The notes under the pieces: generated by a model
Told to the model about the DNA's origin: nothing
The model's input: only the letters and a program-made list of their open reading frames with translations
Database searches by the model: none
From: Flavobacterium franklandianum
GTDB taxonomy: Bacteria; Bacteroidota; Bacteroidia; Flavobacteriales; Flavobacteriaceae
Direction of reading: 5' to 3'
Assembly: GCF_007097365.1 (NCBI RefSeq)
Contig: NZ_VJZR01000005.1
Location: forward strand, 1 to 64,000
DNA length: 64,000 bases
Made by a program: the position numbers and the translations under genes
Shown here: one piece after another, positions 8,455-17,528 of the stretch
How the letters are laid out: each line of letters opens with the position of its first letter
Position numbering within the stretch: the first letter of the stretch is position 1

Positions 8455-9138
8455 TTACACTTCGAATTTATATCCAACTCCTTTTATTGTTTTGAAGAAA
8501 TCATCGCCAATTTTTTCTCGAAGTTTGCGAATGTGAACATCTATAGTTCTACCTCCAACAACCACTTCATTGCCCCAAACTTTATCTAAAATTTCATCGC
8601 GTTTAAATACTTTTCCAGGTTTTGATGCCAACAAATAAAACAATTCGAATTCTTTTCGAGGTAAGGCAATTACAATACCGTCTTTAACGATTTGATACTC
8701 TTCGCGATTGATTTCGATTCCACCTACATTAAGGGTTTCACTATTTTTTTCTTGTTCTTTTAATCTTCTCAACAATGCCTTTACTTTACTTACAAGCACT
8801 TTTGGTTTTATAGGCTTGGTTATGTAATCGTCAGCTCCAGCGTCGAAGCCTGCTACTTGAGAATAATCTTCGCTTCTGGCAGTCAAAAATGTAATGATTA
8901 CATTATTCAATTCAGGAATTTTTCGAATCATTTCACATGCTTCCATCCCATCCATTTCTGGCATCATTACATCCATGATAATAAGGTCTGGTTCTTCTTT
9001 TTTTGCTTTGGCGACAGCCTCTTTTCCGTTTGATGCTGTGAAAATTTGATAGCCTTCTTGAGCAAGATTATAGCCAACAATTTCTAAAATATCCGGTTCA
9101 TCATCGACTAATAAAATCTTTGTATTTTGTTTTTTCAT
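8455..9138 (-). CDS. OmpR/PhoB-family response regulator
   Basis: 227 residues. Receiver domain 1-120 with the acidic pair D12/D13, phosphoacceptor D56 (LIIMDVMMPEMDG) and the conserved TKP lysine. C-terminal winged helix (about 135-227) with VWGNEVVVGGRTIDVHIRKL and a final GVGYKFEV. It is cotranscribed with the PhoR-like kinase and is the likely activator of pstS and the porin through the TTAAC repeats. The exact name phoB is inferred from context. Confidence 0.88.
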   Translation of the reverse strand: MKKQNTKILLVDDEPDILEIVGYNLAQEGYQIFTASNGKEAVAKAKKEEPDLIIMDVMMPEMDGMEACEMIRKIPELNNVIITFLTARSEDYSQVAGFDAGADDYITKPIKPKVLVSKVKALLRRLKEQEKNSETLNVGGIEINREEYQIVKDGIVIALPRKEFELFYLLASKPGKVFKRDEILDKVWGNEVVVGGRTIDVHIRKLREKIGDDFFKTIKGVGYKFEV

Positions 9139-9561
9139 AATATTACAATGCTGCTTTTTGGTTTGTAAAGGTAAATGTAAATCAAAAACAGTGTATGTGT
9201 TAAACTATTTATTATAAGTTAACAATTTGGTAATACGGTATAAACAAATTCATAATGATGATTAAAACAAACACATCCACCATATTCGTTAAAATTTTAC
9301 TGCAAAAGGATCTAAAATTTGCGTTTTTTATTGAAAAGAATGAAGCAATCGCGCAATTAAAACAAAAATGTAATTTCTAAATAATAACAAAGTTAACCTC
9401 CATAAATTTTGTGGGTAAAACTTTAAAGGCGATTAAAATGAACAAATATAATAAACCCTTTTTACTGATTTTCTTGTAAGAAATCAACATTAACGTAAAT
9501 TTAAAGTTTTTGGTACGAATTTTGAAAAGTTTTTTTCATATCTTTACAACTCCAAATCGAA
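9139..9561. other. Intergenic region between response regulator and T9SS-tail gene
   Basis: About 420 bp, AT-rich. It holds the divergent promoters of both neighbours; a TATCTTTAC just before 9562 resembles a weak TAnnTTTG element. A 41-residue open frame (9255-9380, plus) has no recognisable features and I do not call it a gene. Confidence 0.5.
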
Positions 9562-9903
9562 ATGATGACAAAAAATTACTTTTATATTACACTTTTATTG
9601 GGTTTTTTCATTACTTTGAGTGTTTCGGCACAAGATGGCAAACAAATTTCCAAACTTCAAGAAACTACGGTTATCGAAGGGCTGAACTTGTACCCTAATC
9701 CTGTAAGTAATGGCAAAGTTTATATTACATCAAAAAATGATTTAGACAAAAACATTATTATCTTTGATGTTCTTGGAAAAAAAGTCCTTCAAACTACAAT
9801 GAGTTCAAAGGAACTCAACATCTCTAATTTATCTCCAGGCGTTTATATTATTAAGATAGACGAAGAGCAATCTACCGCTACACGAAAACTTATTGTCAAA
9901 TAA
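9562..9903 (+). CDS. Small secreted protein that is almost only a T9SS type A sorting domain
   Basis: 113 residues: signal peptide to about residue 23 (ending VSAQ), a linker of about 15 residues, then a complete T9SS C-terminal domain (LNLYPNPVSNGKVYITSK, VFDVLGKKV-type strand, SPGVYIIKI, TRKLIVK at the end). There is no room for a cargo domain. T9SS tails normally route cargo across the outer membrane for anchoring by SprF/PorP-type or sortase-like systems. Possible roles include a peptide carrier or a leftover of a larger protein; both are guesses. The tail resembles that of the next gene. Confidence 0.75.
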   Translation: MMTKNYFYITLLLGFFITLSVSAQDGKQISKLQETTVIEGLNLYPNPVSNGKVYITSKNDLDKNIIIFDVLGKKVLQTTMSSKELNISNLSPGVYIIKIDEEQSTATRKLIVK

Positions 9904-9975
9904 GTAAATCTTACCGATTTTGTTAAATTAATGATTTTTTTACATTGGCCCTCTCTTAAGGAGCTAAAGTATTGC

Positions 9976-9983
9976 TACATTTG
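9976..9983 (+). promoter_or_regulatory. -7 promoter element (TACATTTG)
   Basis: TACATTTG matches TAnnTTTG, 24 bp before the ATG at 10008. Confidence 0.5.
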
Positions 9984-10007
9984 CATAACTAATTTAAAAA
10001 AATTGTT

Positions 10008-10988
10008 ATGAAAAAAATTTACACTTTATCTTTTATTTTATTGACTACTTTGTCTTTTGGACAATTAACAGAAACGTTTAGTGGAACAGGCTTGTTAAGT
10101 ACTAATGGATGGACACTTCACAGTGGAACTGCCGGTCAACTAACTATTTCATCTGGATCATTAACTTATGCAGGGTTAACTCCTACTGGAAATAAAGTTA
10201 CATTAGTTGCGGGTAGTACTGAAGATGTAAATAAAAGCGTTGGTACAGCTATCACCACTGCCGCATACTATTCAGCGATTTTAAACTTTCCTAACATTAC
10301 TGGCTTAACAACTACTGGGGATTATTCAATCGCTCTTGGCGCACAAGTTGGAGCTAGTGTTTCTGGATTATACGGACGATTATTTTTAAAAACTGGAGTC
10401 ACTGCTAATACTTTTAATATTGGAATTGTAAATACTAGCACAGGTTCTACAGCTAATTATATGGCAACAGATTACCCTATTGGAACCCCTATTTTTATTG
10501 TTGTTAAATATGACAGATCAAATAATACAGCTTATTTATTTGTAAATCCAGCATTAGATAGCACTGAACCTGTACCAAGTCTAACAAACGCAACAGGAAC
10601 AACTGCTGCTCCTGCATCAATTGCAAGTGTTTGTTTTAGACAGGCTGGCAATGTTACAGCTGGAACAGGAAATGTAGAATACGATGACGTAAGAGCTGGT
10701 AGCACCTGGGCCTATGCAACAACTTCCGCACTTGTTTTATCCTTAAAACAAAACACAATATCTGGTCTAAGCGTTTATCCAAACCCCGTAAAAAACGGTA
10801 ATTTATTCATTACCTCAAATAGCAACAATGCAAAATCAGTTACAGTTTTTGACATTTTAGGAAAACAAGTTTTAAATACTAAAATTTCAAACAATGCTGT
10901 AAATGTTTCTAACCTTAAAGGAGGTGCATACATTGTAAGAGTCACCGAAGACGGAAAAACTGATACTAGAAAATTAATTATCGAATAA
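10008..10988 (+). CDS. T9SS-secreted protein of unknown function
   Basis: 326 residues. Signal peptide to about residue 18 (TLSFGQ). The N-terminal 220 residues are Gly/Thr/Ser-rich and beta-predicted, resembling a jelly-roll (LamG-like) fold, but I see no catalytic motif. Residues 250-326 form a T9SS type A sorting domain (SVYPNPVKNGNLFITS, VFDILGKQVL, TRKLIIE). It has its own promoter element and a strong terminator. Probably exported and surface-bound or released. A carbohydrate-binding or adhesive role is possible but unproven. Confidence 0.75.
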   Translation: MKKIYTLSFILLTTLSFGQLTETFSGTGLLSTNGWTLHSGTAGQLTISSGSLTYAGLTPTGNKVTLVAGSTEDVNKSVGTAITTAAYYSAILNFPNITGLTTTGDYSIALGAQVGASVSGLYGRLFLKTGVTANTFNIGIVNTSTGSTANYMATDYPIGTPIFIVVKYDRSNNTAYLFVNPALDSTEPVPSLTNATGTTAAPASIASVCFRQAGNVTAGTGNVEYDDVRAGSTWAYATTSALVLSLKQNTISGLSVYPNPVKNGNLFITSNSNNAKSVTVFDILGKQVLNTKISNNAVNVSNLKGGAYIVRVTEDGKTDTRKLIIE

Positions 10989-11008
10989 TTAGTTTCAACC
11001 TATTTTCT

Positions 11009-11040
11009 AAAAAACTCCAATTGTAAAGTTGGAGTTTTTT
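11009..11040. terminator. Rho-independent terminator
   Basis: 12-bp perfect stem (AAAAAACTCCAA with its complement), 8-nt loop, T run. It lies 20 bp after the stop of the T9SS protein. Confidence 0.8.
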
Positions 11041-11066
11041 TATTTAATTACTTTTGCAAAAAAAAC

Positions 11067-12047
11067 TTGACTCCAACTCCTGACATATTTTCTATTTCAA
11101 GCCTAAAGCAATTTGAAAAAATAGCGCTGAAAGTATTTCGCTTTCAATACGAAAACAACGTAGTCTATCGGGAATTTTGCGATTTTTTGAAAACTAATAC
11201 TCAAAAAGTTAAATCATTAGAGCAAATTCCGTTTTTACCTATCCAGTTTTTTAAAAGTCATACAGTTGTTTCTAATGAAAATCCCATTCAGAAAACCTTT
11301 ACCAGCAGCGGAACAACCGGAATGGCTACTAGCAATCACTTCATTACCGACGTCTCTTTATACGAAGAAAGCTATCGAAAAGGTTTCTCCCAATTTTATG
11401 GAAATATCGAGGATTATGTGATATTGGCTTTGCTTCCGTCCTATTTAGAGCGCGAAGGTTCCTCTTTGATTTATATGGTTGAAGATTTAATACAAATGAC
11501 CCACAATCCTGAAAGCGGATTTTACCTTCACAACCACAAAGAACTAATCGAGAAATTAGAAAGATTAGATAATGCTGGACAAAACGTGATTCTAATTGGC
11601 GTAACTTATGCCTTGTTGGATTTAATCGAGAAATATCCTTTCCAGTTACAAAATACAATCATTATGGAGACCGGCGGAATGAAAGGCCAACGCAAGGAGA
11701 TGATTCGGGAAGAATTGCACGAAAAACTTTGCCAAGGTTTTGGCGTGACAGCCATCCATTCTGAATATGGTATGACAGAATTGCTTTCGCAAGCTTATTC
11801 ACTTGGAAACGGAGTGTTTGAATGTCCTTCTTGGATGCAAATTCTTGTTCGCAACACCGAAGACGCATTGACTTATGTTGAAGAAGGAAAATCGGGCGGA
11901 ATCAATGTGATAGATTTGGCCAACATTAATTCGTGTTCTTTTATCGCGACTCAAGATTTGGGAAAAAAAAATCCCAATAATTCATTCGAAGTATTGGGTC
12001 GTTTTGATAATTCTGATATTCGAGGCTGTAATTTGATGGTGATTTAA
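11067..12047 (+). CDS. LuxE-like acyl-protein synthetase / acyltransferase
   Basis: 326 residues starting at a TTG; no in-frame ATG would keep the N-terminus. The family signature is an adenylate-forming core: TFTSSGTTGMATSNHF (P-loop-like), an EREGSSLIYMVEDLI stretch, METGGMKGQRKEMIREEL and EYGMTELLSQAYS. LuxE relatives activate a fatty acid with ATP and transfer it to their own Cys or to a partner. There is no luxCD here; in Flavobacteria the gene is common, with unknown acceptor. A truncated copy of its 3' end lies at 18338-18421 next to tyrS. Confidence 0.75.
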   Translation: MTPTPDIFSISSLKQFEKIALKVFRFQYENNVVYREFCDFLKTNTQKVKSLEQIPFLPIQFFKSHTVVSNENPIQKTFTSSGTTGMATSNHFITDVSLYEESYRKGFSQFYGNIEDYVILALLPSYLEREGSSLIYMVEDLIQMTHNPESGFYLHNHKELIEKLERLDNAGQNVILIGVTYALLDLIEKYPFQLQNTIIMETGGMKGQRKEMIREELHEKLCQGFGVTAIHSEYGMTELLSQAYSLGNGVFECPSWMQILVRNTEDALTYVEEGKSGGINVIDLANINSCSFIATQDLGKKNPNNSFEVLGRFDNSDIRGCNLMVI

Positions 12048-12123
12048 AAAACAAGCCGTTTATATTTTTTTTCTTGAAACTCTTTTAGCTAACCAATAAA
12101 ATTTAAGGAAAGTCTTAGTGTTA

Positions 12124-12360
12124 TCACTTAATCTTATCAATTGTTACAAACTTGTATCCTTGCGGTTTTCCATAAAGTATCATTTTCCCCAAAGAAGCTA
12201 ACATTTCATCTTATTTTCCGAAATCATAATTATGCATTAAAACGATAGCGTGTGGATGAAGATACATTTTAAACTTATTTTCTATAGATGACCAATCAAT
12301 TAGCGATGAATAAGAATTTAAACTCAAAAATCTTATAACTAAAATAAATAAGGATTTCAT
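12124..12360 (-). pseudogene. Polysaccharide-deacetylase-like C-terminal remnant
   Basis: On the minus strand a frame reads MKSLFILVIRF..., then PHAIVLMHNYDFGK, an internal TAA, DEMLASLGKMI and GYKFVTIDKIK before TGA. The order hydrophobic-His (IVLMH), helix, GYKFVT resembles the C-terminal part of NodB-type polysaccharide deacetylases. The catalytic N-terminal motifs are absent and the frame is broken, so it is a relic. It fills the 313-bp gap after the LuxE-like gene, directly after the GH2 stop on the same strand. Confidence 0.45.
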
Positions 12361-14709
12361 TTAATAGTTTTTTTGTAACGGTCTAATTTCTATGCGTCCG
12401 TTTTGTAAATTTGCTCCAGTGGCGATTATCGATATTGGTTTTTTGAAATGAGTAGTTTTAAGAATAATTGTCGCAATTCCAGCTTCAGCTTTTACTGGAT
12501 TTTCTCCAATTAATTCAGCATTTCCTTCAGTTAAAGAAAAGGTTACTTCATCTGTTGCTGTAGGGATTACTGTGCCGTTTGCATCCGTGATTTTGGCATA
12601 TACAAAAACCATATCTGGATAATTTGGATTGATTTTTTTTGAAGAAATATCATAAGTCAGCTCAATTTTAGTAGGTTTTTCAGGAGTCTTAACACTATTA
12701 GAAACTACTTTTTCGCCATTAATATATCCTTCTGCTCGTAATGTTCCAGGAATAAATTTATCCAATTTAAAAATAAATGGAGGGTGAATTAATTGATCAC
12801 TATTCGTGTTAATTGCAGGTTTTTCTTTAGCTATTAAAACATCATTAAGATACATTGCAACCTCGTCACAATTGCTATAAACTGTCACATTCAATGAAGA
12901 GTTTTCTGTCCAGTAACTGGCAATATTTATCATTGGCCCAGAAACTAATTTGCAATCTAAAATAACATTTGCATCACGTTGACTTTGATAAAAATAGTAA
13001 GCGAATTTTGGTATTCTGAAAATATCGCTTATTCCTGAACTCTCTAAATCATTGCTGTAGCCGCGATTGTAATCAAACATTGCCCAATTGGCTTCGCCAA
13101 TAGTCTGGGATCCTTTTCTATTGGAATTGGCCGCTTCCTGAAAATTATAGGCTTGTTGTAACAATCGTTTTTCACCAAAACCACGTAATTGTCGTGAGGT
13201 TCTTTCGTCATCTTTTAGATTCGAAAATTCGGTTTGATTGAATCCCGCATTTTGTGCGTAATATTCCCAATCGCCATATTCAGCAATAAAAATTTTGCGC
13301 TTTCCGTTGTTGTATTTTGTCCAATAATCAGGTGCTTTTCCGTGTTGTCGTGCCGGAATAAAAATATCATAATTTTCGTTGTCAATCCAACAGGCGGTGT
13401 AATTATTTGCAAATGGTATTTCCTCTTTTAATGTTTTTGCCGCATCTTTCATAAAACTTTCGCTCATTTGAGTTTCGTTTAATGAGGCTTCCCAAAAAAT
13501 GACACTCGGATGATTTCTATCTCTTCTTGCCATTTCGCGAATATCCTGAAGTGCATTTTTCTGGAAGGTTTCGCTGCCAAAAAACTGCCAGCCCGTTAGG
13601 CTATTCATTACTAAAATTCCCAATACGTCACAAGCATTCAAAAAAGCTTCGGCGTGAGGATAATGGGACATTCGAACCAAATCAAAGCCTGCATTCTTAA
13701 TTTTTACGGCATCACGATATTGCGCTTCGTCCGAAATGGCATAGCCTAAATAAGGATATTCCTGATGTTCGTTCGTTCCTGTTATGTATAATTTCTCGTC
13801 GTTTAGATAATAACCATCTTCTTTTATTTCGGATTTTCTAATTCCTATTGTCTCTGAATAGGTATCAATAATTTTATTGTTTACAATTACTTGGACTTCT
13901 AGACTATATAAATTAGGTTTTGAAATCGACCATAATTTTGGTTTTTTTACCTCAATATTTTGCGTAATCGCTTTATTTGAATTGGCATTTATTAGGAATG
14001 TTTCCGACTTAAATTCGAGTTTTTCACCCTCATTATTGGTCAGAATATATTTCAGCGAAACATTCTTATTGTTAGTATATTCATTTTTTAAATGAACCTG
14101 AATTGTTCCCGAAGCTTCGCTTTTGGTGACATTGTCAAAATTCACAAAAATTCCGCCGCTGGCTTTTTTATTCGCCTGAATCGCATTGGTAATGTATAAT
14201 TTATCGGTTGTAATGAGATATACATTTCTATAAATTCCACCATAATAATTAAAATCCAAATCCTTTAATGGTTTGCCCGGAAGAAATTCTGGATTGTCTT
14301 CGTTGTTAACTTTGACTTTAATTGTATTGCCTTTCGATTTCAAAAAAGGTGTGACATCAACCGTAAAAGGCAAATAACCACCTTTGTGATTGGTCACTTT
14401 TTGGTCGTTGATCCAAACATCGGCTTCCTGCATCACGCCTTCAAAATAAAGAAAGACTTTCTTGTTTTTTGAATTGGAAACGTCGAACTTTTTTTGATAC
14501 CAACAGGTTCCTTGAAACTGGTTGTTGACCACTAAAGGTTCTATTTTGGCCGTATGCGGAATGACAACTTTCTCCCAATTGGAATTTGTTTCAGCTCGTT
14601 TAAATTCCCAATCTGAACCAAAATTAACTTTGGTTCTGAATTGCGAATTTATGTTTCCAACAGAAAAAAGGAATACTAAAAGAAATGTGTTTCTTAAAAT
14701 GAATTTCAT
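12361..14709 (-). CDS. Glycoside hydrolase family 2 beta-galactosidase
   Basis: 782 residues. Signal peptide (MKFILRNTFLLVFLFSVGNINSQ has a standard hydrophobic core). Domains in order: GH2 sugar-binding jelly roll (about 25-175), Ig-like domain (175-295), TIM barrel (300-590) and C-terminal Ig-like domains. The acid/base Glu is in SLNETQ at about residue 412 and the nucleophile in IAEYGDW at about 477. It is the last of three cotranscribed genes, 11 bp after a GH53 gene; exo-acting removal of galactose from galactan oligomers is the natural role. No T9SS tail, so probably periplasmic. Confidence 0.85.
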   Translation of the reverse strand: MKFILRNTFLLVFLFSVGNINSQFRTKVNFGSDWEFKRAETNSNWEKVVIPHTAKIEPLVVNNQFQGTCWYQKKFDVSNSKNKKVFLYFEGVMQEADVWINDQKVTNHKGGYLPFTVDVTPFLKSKGNTIKVKVNNEDNPEFLPGKPLKDLDFNYYGGIYRNVYLITTDKLYITNAIQANKKASGGIFVNFDNVTKSEASGTIQVHLKNEYTNNKNVSLKYILTNNEGEKLEFKSETFLINANSNKAITQNIEVKKPKLWSISKPNLYSLEVQVIVNNKIIDTYSETIGIRKSEIKEDGYYLNDEKLYITGTNEHQEYPYLGYAISDEAQYRDAVKIKNAGFDLVRMSHYPHAEAFLNACDVLGILVMNSLTGWQFFGSETFQKNALQDIREMARRDRNHPSVIFWEASLNETQMSESFMKDAAKTLKEEIPFANNYTACWIDNENYDIFIPARQHGKAPDYWTKYNNGKRKIFIAEYGDWEYYAQNAGFNQTEFSNLKDDERTSRQLRGFGEKRLLQQAYNFQEAANSNRKGSQTIGEANWAMFDYNRGYSNDLESSGISDIFRIPKFAYYFYQSQRDANVILDCKLVSGPMINIASYWTENSSLNVTVYSNCDEVAMYLNDVLIAKEKPAINTNSDQLIHPPFIFKLDKFIPGTLRAEGYINGEKVVSNSVKTPEKPTKIELTYDISSKKINPNYPDMVFVYAKITDANGTVIPTATDEVTFSLTEGNAELIGENPVKAEAGIATIILKTTHFKKPISIIATGANLQNGRIEIRPLQKNY

Positions 14710-14720
14710 TATTGTTTTTA

Positions 14721-15764
14721 TTAATTTTTAAAAGCATCTAATGCTGGTGAAGGTTTTCCGTCAGATTTCCAAGCATTCAATTGATAACCACTCCAGCTTT
14801 TTTCGCCTTGAGGTTCCCAATAAATCACGCCAAGCCCTTTGTTATTTGGAGCGGATTTTACAGCTTTTATGACGGCAGTCAACATATCTTTGGTGTTTTG
14901 AACTAAGGTGAAATCACCTCCAACTTCAACAATCATAACTTCTTTGCCGTATCTGGAGACCATATCTTTTAGATTGTTTTCCAAATCAAGAATCGTGGTT
15001 GTGTAATCACTTTTTATCCAATACGGGTAATACGAAAGTCCAATGATGTCATATTTTGCATTATTGGCTTTGGCATTATCAAAAAACCATCTGAATTTGG
15101 AATTATTATTTCCTTCATCAACGTGCACGATTACTTTGATATTTGAATTTACAGCTTTTGTGGCATCATAACCTTTATTTAATAATTGTGCCAATTGAGG
15201 CCAATTATTTGTACTGCCTTCCGGCCATAGCATACCACCAGGAATTTCGTTACCAACTTGCACCCATTCTGGAGTAACTCCAGCTGCTTTTAACAAATTC
15301 AAAACATCAAAAGTATGCGTGTAAACGTCATTTAATAATTCTGGAAAAGAATGATTAGCCCATCCAGCTGGTTTTGCTTGCTTTCCAGGATCTGCCCAAG
15401 TGTCGCTGTAATGAAAATCAATCATAATTCGCATTCCTAATTTTTGTGCACGAACAGCCATCTCTACTGTTTCTGCTGGACTACAATGGCCACTTGCTTT
15501 ATCATTAGATGGATTTACCCAAACTCGAAGACGAATAGTATTCATTCCTCTGTCTTTTAGGAGTTGCAAACAATCTTTTTGCGAACCATCCCAATCGTAA
15601 AATTTGTATCCAGTGGCTTCCATCTGTGGCAACCAACCCACATCTGCTCCTTTAGAAAAAGAAAAAGCGGATGGTTCAGGTGTTTGTGCGGCACTGCTAG
15701 AAGTTATTAGCATTGTGATTACTGCCATTAATACGAATCGAAATTGTACTCTTGATTTCTTCAT
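14721..15764 (-). CDS. GH53 endo-beta-1,4-galactanase, short form
   Basis: 347 residues: signal peptide (cleavage near SSAAQ), then a single GH53 barrel. Acid/base E173 in WVQVGNEIPGG, nucleophile about E280 in MIVEVGGDF; FHYSDTWADP is the other family hallmark. It cuts beta-1,4-galactan (pectic type I arabinogalactan side chains). About four fifths identical by eye to the neighbouring GH53 protein over the catalytic domain, so a tandem duplicate, but it ends at ALDAFKN without linker or T9SS tail, suggesting a periplasmic enzyme. Confidence 0.9.
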   Translation of the reverse strand: MKKSRVQFRFVLMAVITMLITSSSAAQTPEPSAFSFSKGADVGWLPQMEATGYKFYDWDGSQKDCLQLLKDRGMNTIRLRVWVNPSNDKASGHCSPAETVEMAVRAQKLGMRIMIDFHYSDTWADPGKQAKPAGWANHSFPELLNDVYTHTFDVLNLLKAAGVTPEWVQVGNEIPGGMLWPEGSTNNWPQLAQLLNKGYDATKAVNSNIKVIVHVDEGNNNSKFRWFFDNAKANNAKYDIIGLSYYPYWIKSDYTTTILDLENNLKDMVSRYGKEVMIVEVGGDFTLVQNTKDMLTAVIKAVKSAPNNKGLGVIYWEPQGEKSWSGYQLNAWKSDGKPSPALDAFKN

Positions 15765-15848
15765 ATTTTAGTTAAAAAAGGTTTGAATCGTTGTTATATA
15801 TTAAATTGAATAAACGCTTCAATGGATTTATAAAATGAATTTTGTTGT

Positions 15849-17528
15849 TTATTTTTTGATGAATTTAAACTGTTGTGTTCCATCTTCTGCAACAATTGAT
15901 AAAATATAAATACCAGAACTTAATTTAGACACATCGATGGTGTTTTGGCCTTCTGAATTGACATTAGAATAAACAGTTTTTCCTTCGATGTTTGTAATTT
16001 TTAAAGATTTAATTATTTCGTTATTAGTGTTTTTAAAACTTAAAGTATTTGTAACAGGATTAGGGTATACAATTAATTCTTTAGCCAAGTTATTTTCCTC
16101 AACTCCTAATGATCCTCTTGCCGCAATAGTTAGTTTAGAAGATAAACTAGACCCTAGCTTCGTTCCCCAATTCGCTGTCCAAAGTTCCACATACATATCA
16201 TAATATTCTCCATTGGTTAAACTTGCAGTTGGAGTCGTGGCCAAAGGTATGCCAAGTGTTAATTGAGTGGCAACATTCGTTCCAGCTGATGGTACTAAAA
16301 ATTGATTTCCCGAACTTTCCACAATTGTTTGTAACCATTCACCACTTGAATTTCTTTTGAATAATCCCACATAAAAATAATCGGTGGCAGTATTTGCTGT
16401 ATAGGTTAAATTTATACTGACATTTTTTTCTTCTTCTACAGGATTAGCAGCAAACCCATCAATTTTCACTTGTTCGATAACCAAGTTTACATCGTTTTTA
16501 AAAGCATCTAGCGCAACCGAGGGTTTACCATTGGATTGCCAGGCACTCAATTGATATCCACTCCAACTTTTTTCTCCTTGAGGTTCCCAATAAATTACAC
16601 CAAGACCTTTGTTATCAGACACTTTTTTTACGGCTACAATTACCGCAAGTAGCATATCATAGGTATTTTGAACTTTGGTGTAATCGCCTCCAACTTCTAC
16701 AACCATCACTTCTTTGCCATATCGTGAAACCATCTCTTTTAAATTATTTTCTAAATTGGTAATTGTGACAGTGTAATCGCTGTTTAACCAATAGGGGTAA
16801 TAAGACATACCGATGACATCATATTTTACATTATTTGTTTTTACATTATCAAAAAACCATCTGAATCTAGCATTATTATTGCCTTGGTCAATATGAATAA
16901 TCACTTTGATCGCAGTGTCAATCGCTTTTGTCGCTTCGTATCCTTTATTTAGTAATTGAGCCAATTGACTCCAGTTTGTAGTGCTTCCTTCTGGCCATAA
17001 CATTCCTCCTGGAATTTCGTTACCAATTTGTACCCATTCTGGAGTTACTCCAGCTACTTTTAGCGCATTTAGCACATCATAAGTATGATTGTAAACATCA
17101 TTTTGCAAGTCTGCAAAGGAATGACTTGCCCAAGCTGCTGGTTTAGTTTGATGTGCGGGATCAGCCCAAGTATCACTATAATGAAAGTCAATCATAATCC
17201 GCATTCCCATATTTTTAGCACGAACCGCTAACGCAACAGTTTCCGTTGGACTACAATGACCGTTGGTTTTATCATTTGATGGATTAACAAAAACACGAAG
17301 CCTAATGGTATTCATTCCCCTATCTTTCAGCAGTTGCAAGCAGTCTTTTTCAGTGCCATCAATATCGTAAAATTTGTATCCCGTAGCTTCCATTTGTGGC
17401 AACCAACTCACATCACCTCCTTTTGAAAATTCAGGAGTTGTGACAGTTTGTGCGTTACTACTAAAATAAGTCACAAACATTAGAAATGGCATTAAAATTA
17501 ATCGAAATTGCAGGATTATTTTATTCAT
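15849..17528 (-). CDS. GH53 endo-beta-1,4-galactanase with T9SS sorting tail
   Basis: 559 residues. Signal peptide to about 27 (SSNAQ), GH53 barrel about 35-345 (acid/base E171, nucleophile E278), a beta-rich domain about 350-465 that may be a carbohydrate-binding or Ig-like module, and a T9SS type A domain (VYPNPVTNTLSFKN ... GIYILSI ... FKFIKK). Export to the cell surface is expected, so this copy could make the first cuts in galactan. First gene of the three-gene operon; the next GH53 follows after 84 bp. Confidence 0.9.
   Translation of the reverse strand: MNKIILQFRLILMPFLMFVTYFSSNAQTVTTPEFSKGGDVSWLPQMEATGYKFYDIDGTEKDCLQLLKDRGMNTIRLRVFVNPSNDKTNGHCSPTETVALAVRAKNMGMRIMIDFHYSDTWADPAHQTKPAAWASHSFADLQNDVYNHTYDVLNALKVAGVTPEWVQIGNEIPGGMLWPEGSTTNWSQLAQLLNKGYEATKAIDTAIKVIIHIDQGNNNARFRWFFDNVKTNNVKYDVIGMSYYPYWLNSDYTVTITNLENNLKEMVSRYGKEVMVVEVGGDYTKVQNTYDMLLAVIVAVKKVSDNKGLGVIYWEPQGEKSWSGYQLSAWQSNGKPSVALDAFKNDVNLVIEQVKIDGFAANPVEEEKNVSINLTYTANTATDYFYVGLFKRNSSGEWLQTIVESSGNQFLVPSAGTNVATQLTLGIPLATTPTASLTNGEYYDMYVELWTANWGTKLGSSLSSKLTIAARGSLGVEENNLAKELIVYPNPVTNTLSFKNTNNEIIKSLKITNIEGKTVYSNVNSEGQNTIDVSKLSSGIYILSIVAEDGTQQFKFIKK

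Noticed and set aside
9255..9380. 41-codon open frame in the gap before the T9SS-tail gene
   Set aside because: No promoter element, no recognisable motif and ordinary AT-rich composition; chance is the simpler explanation.
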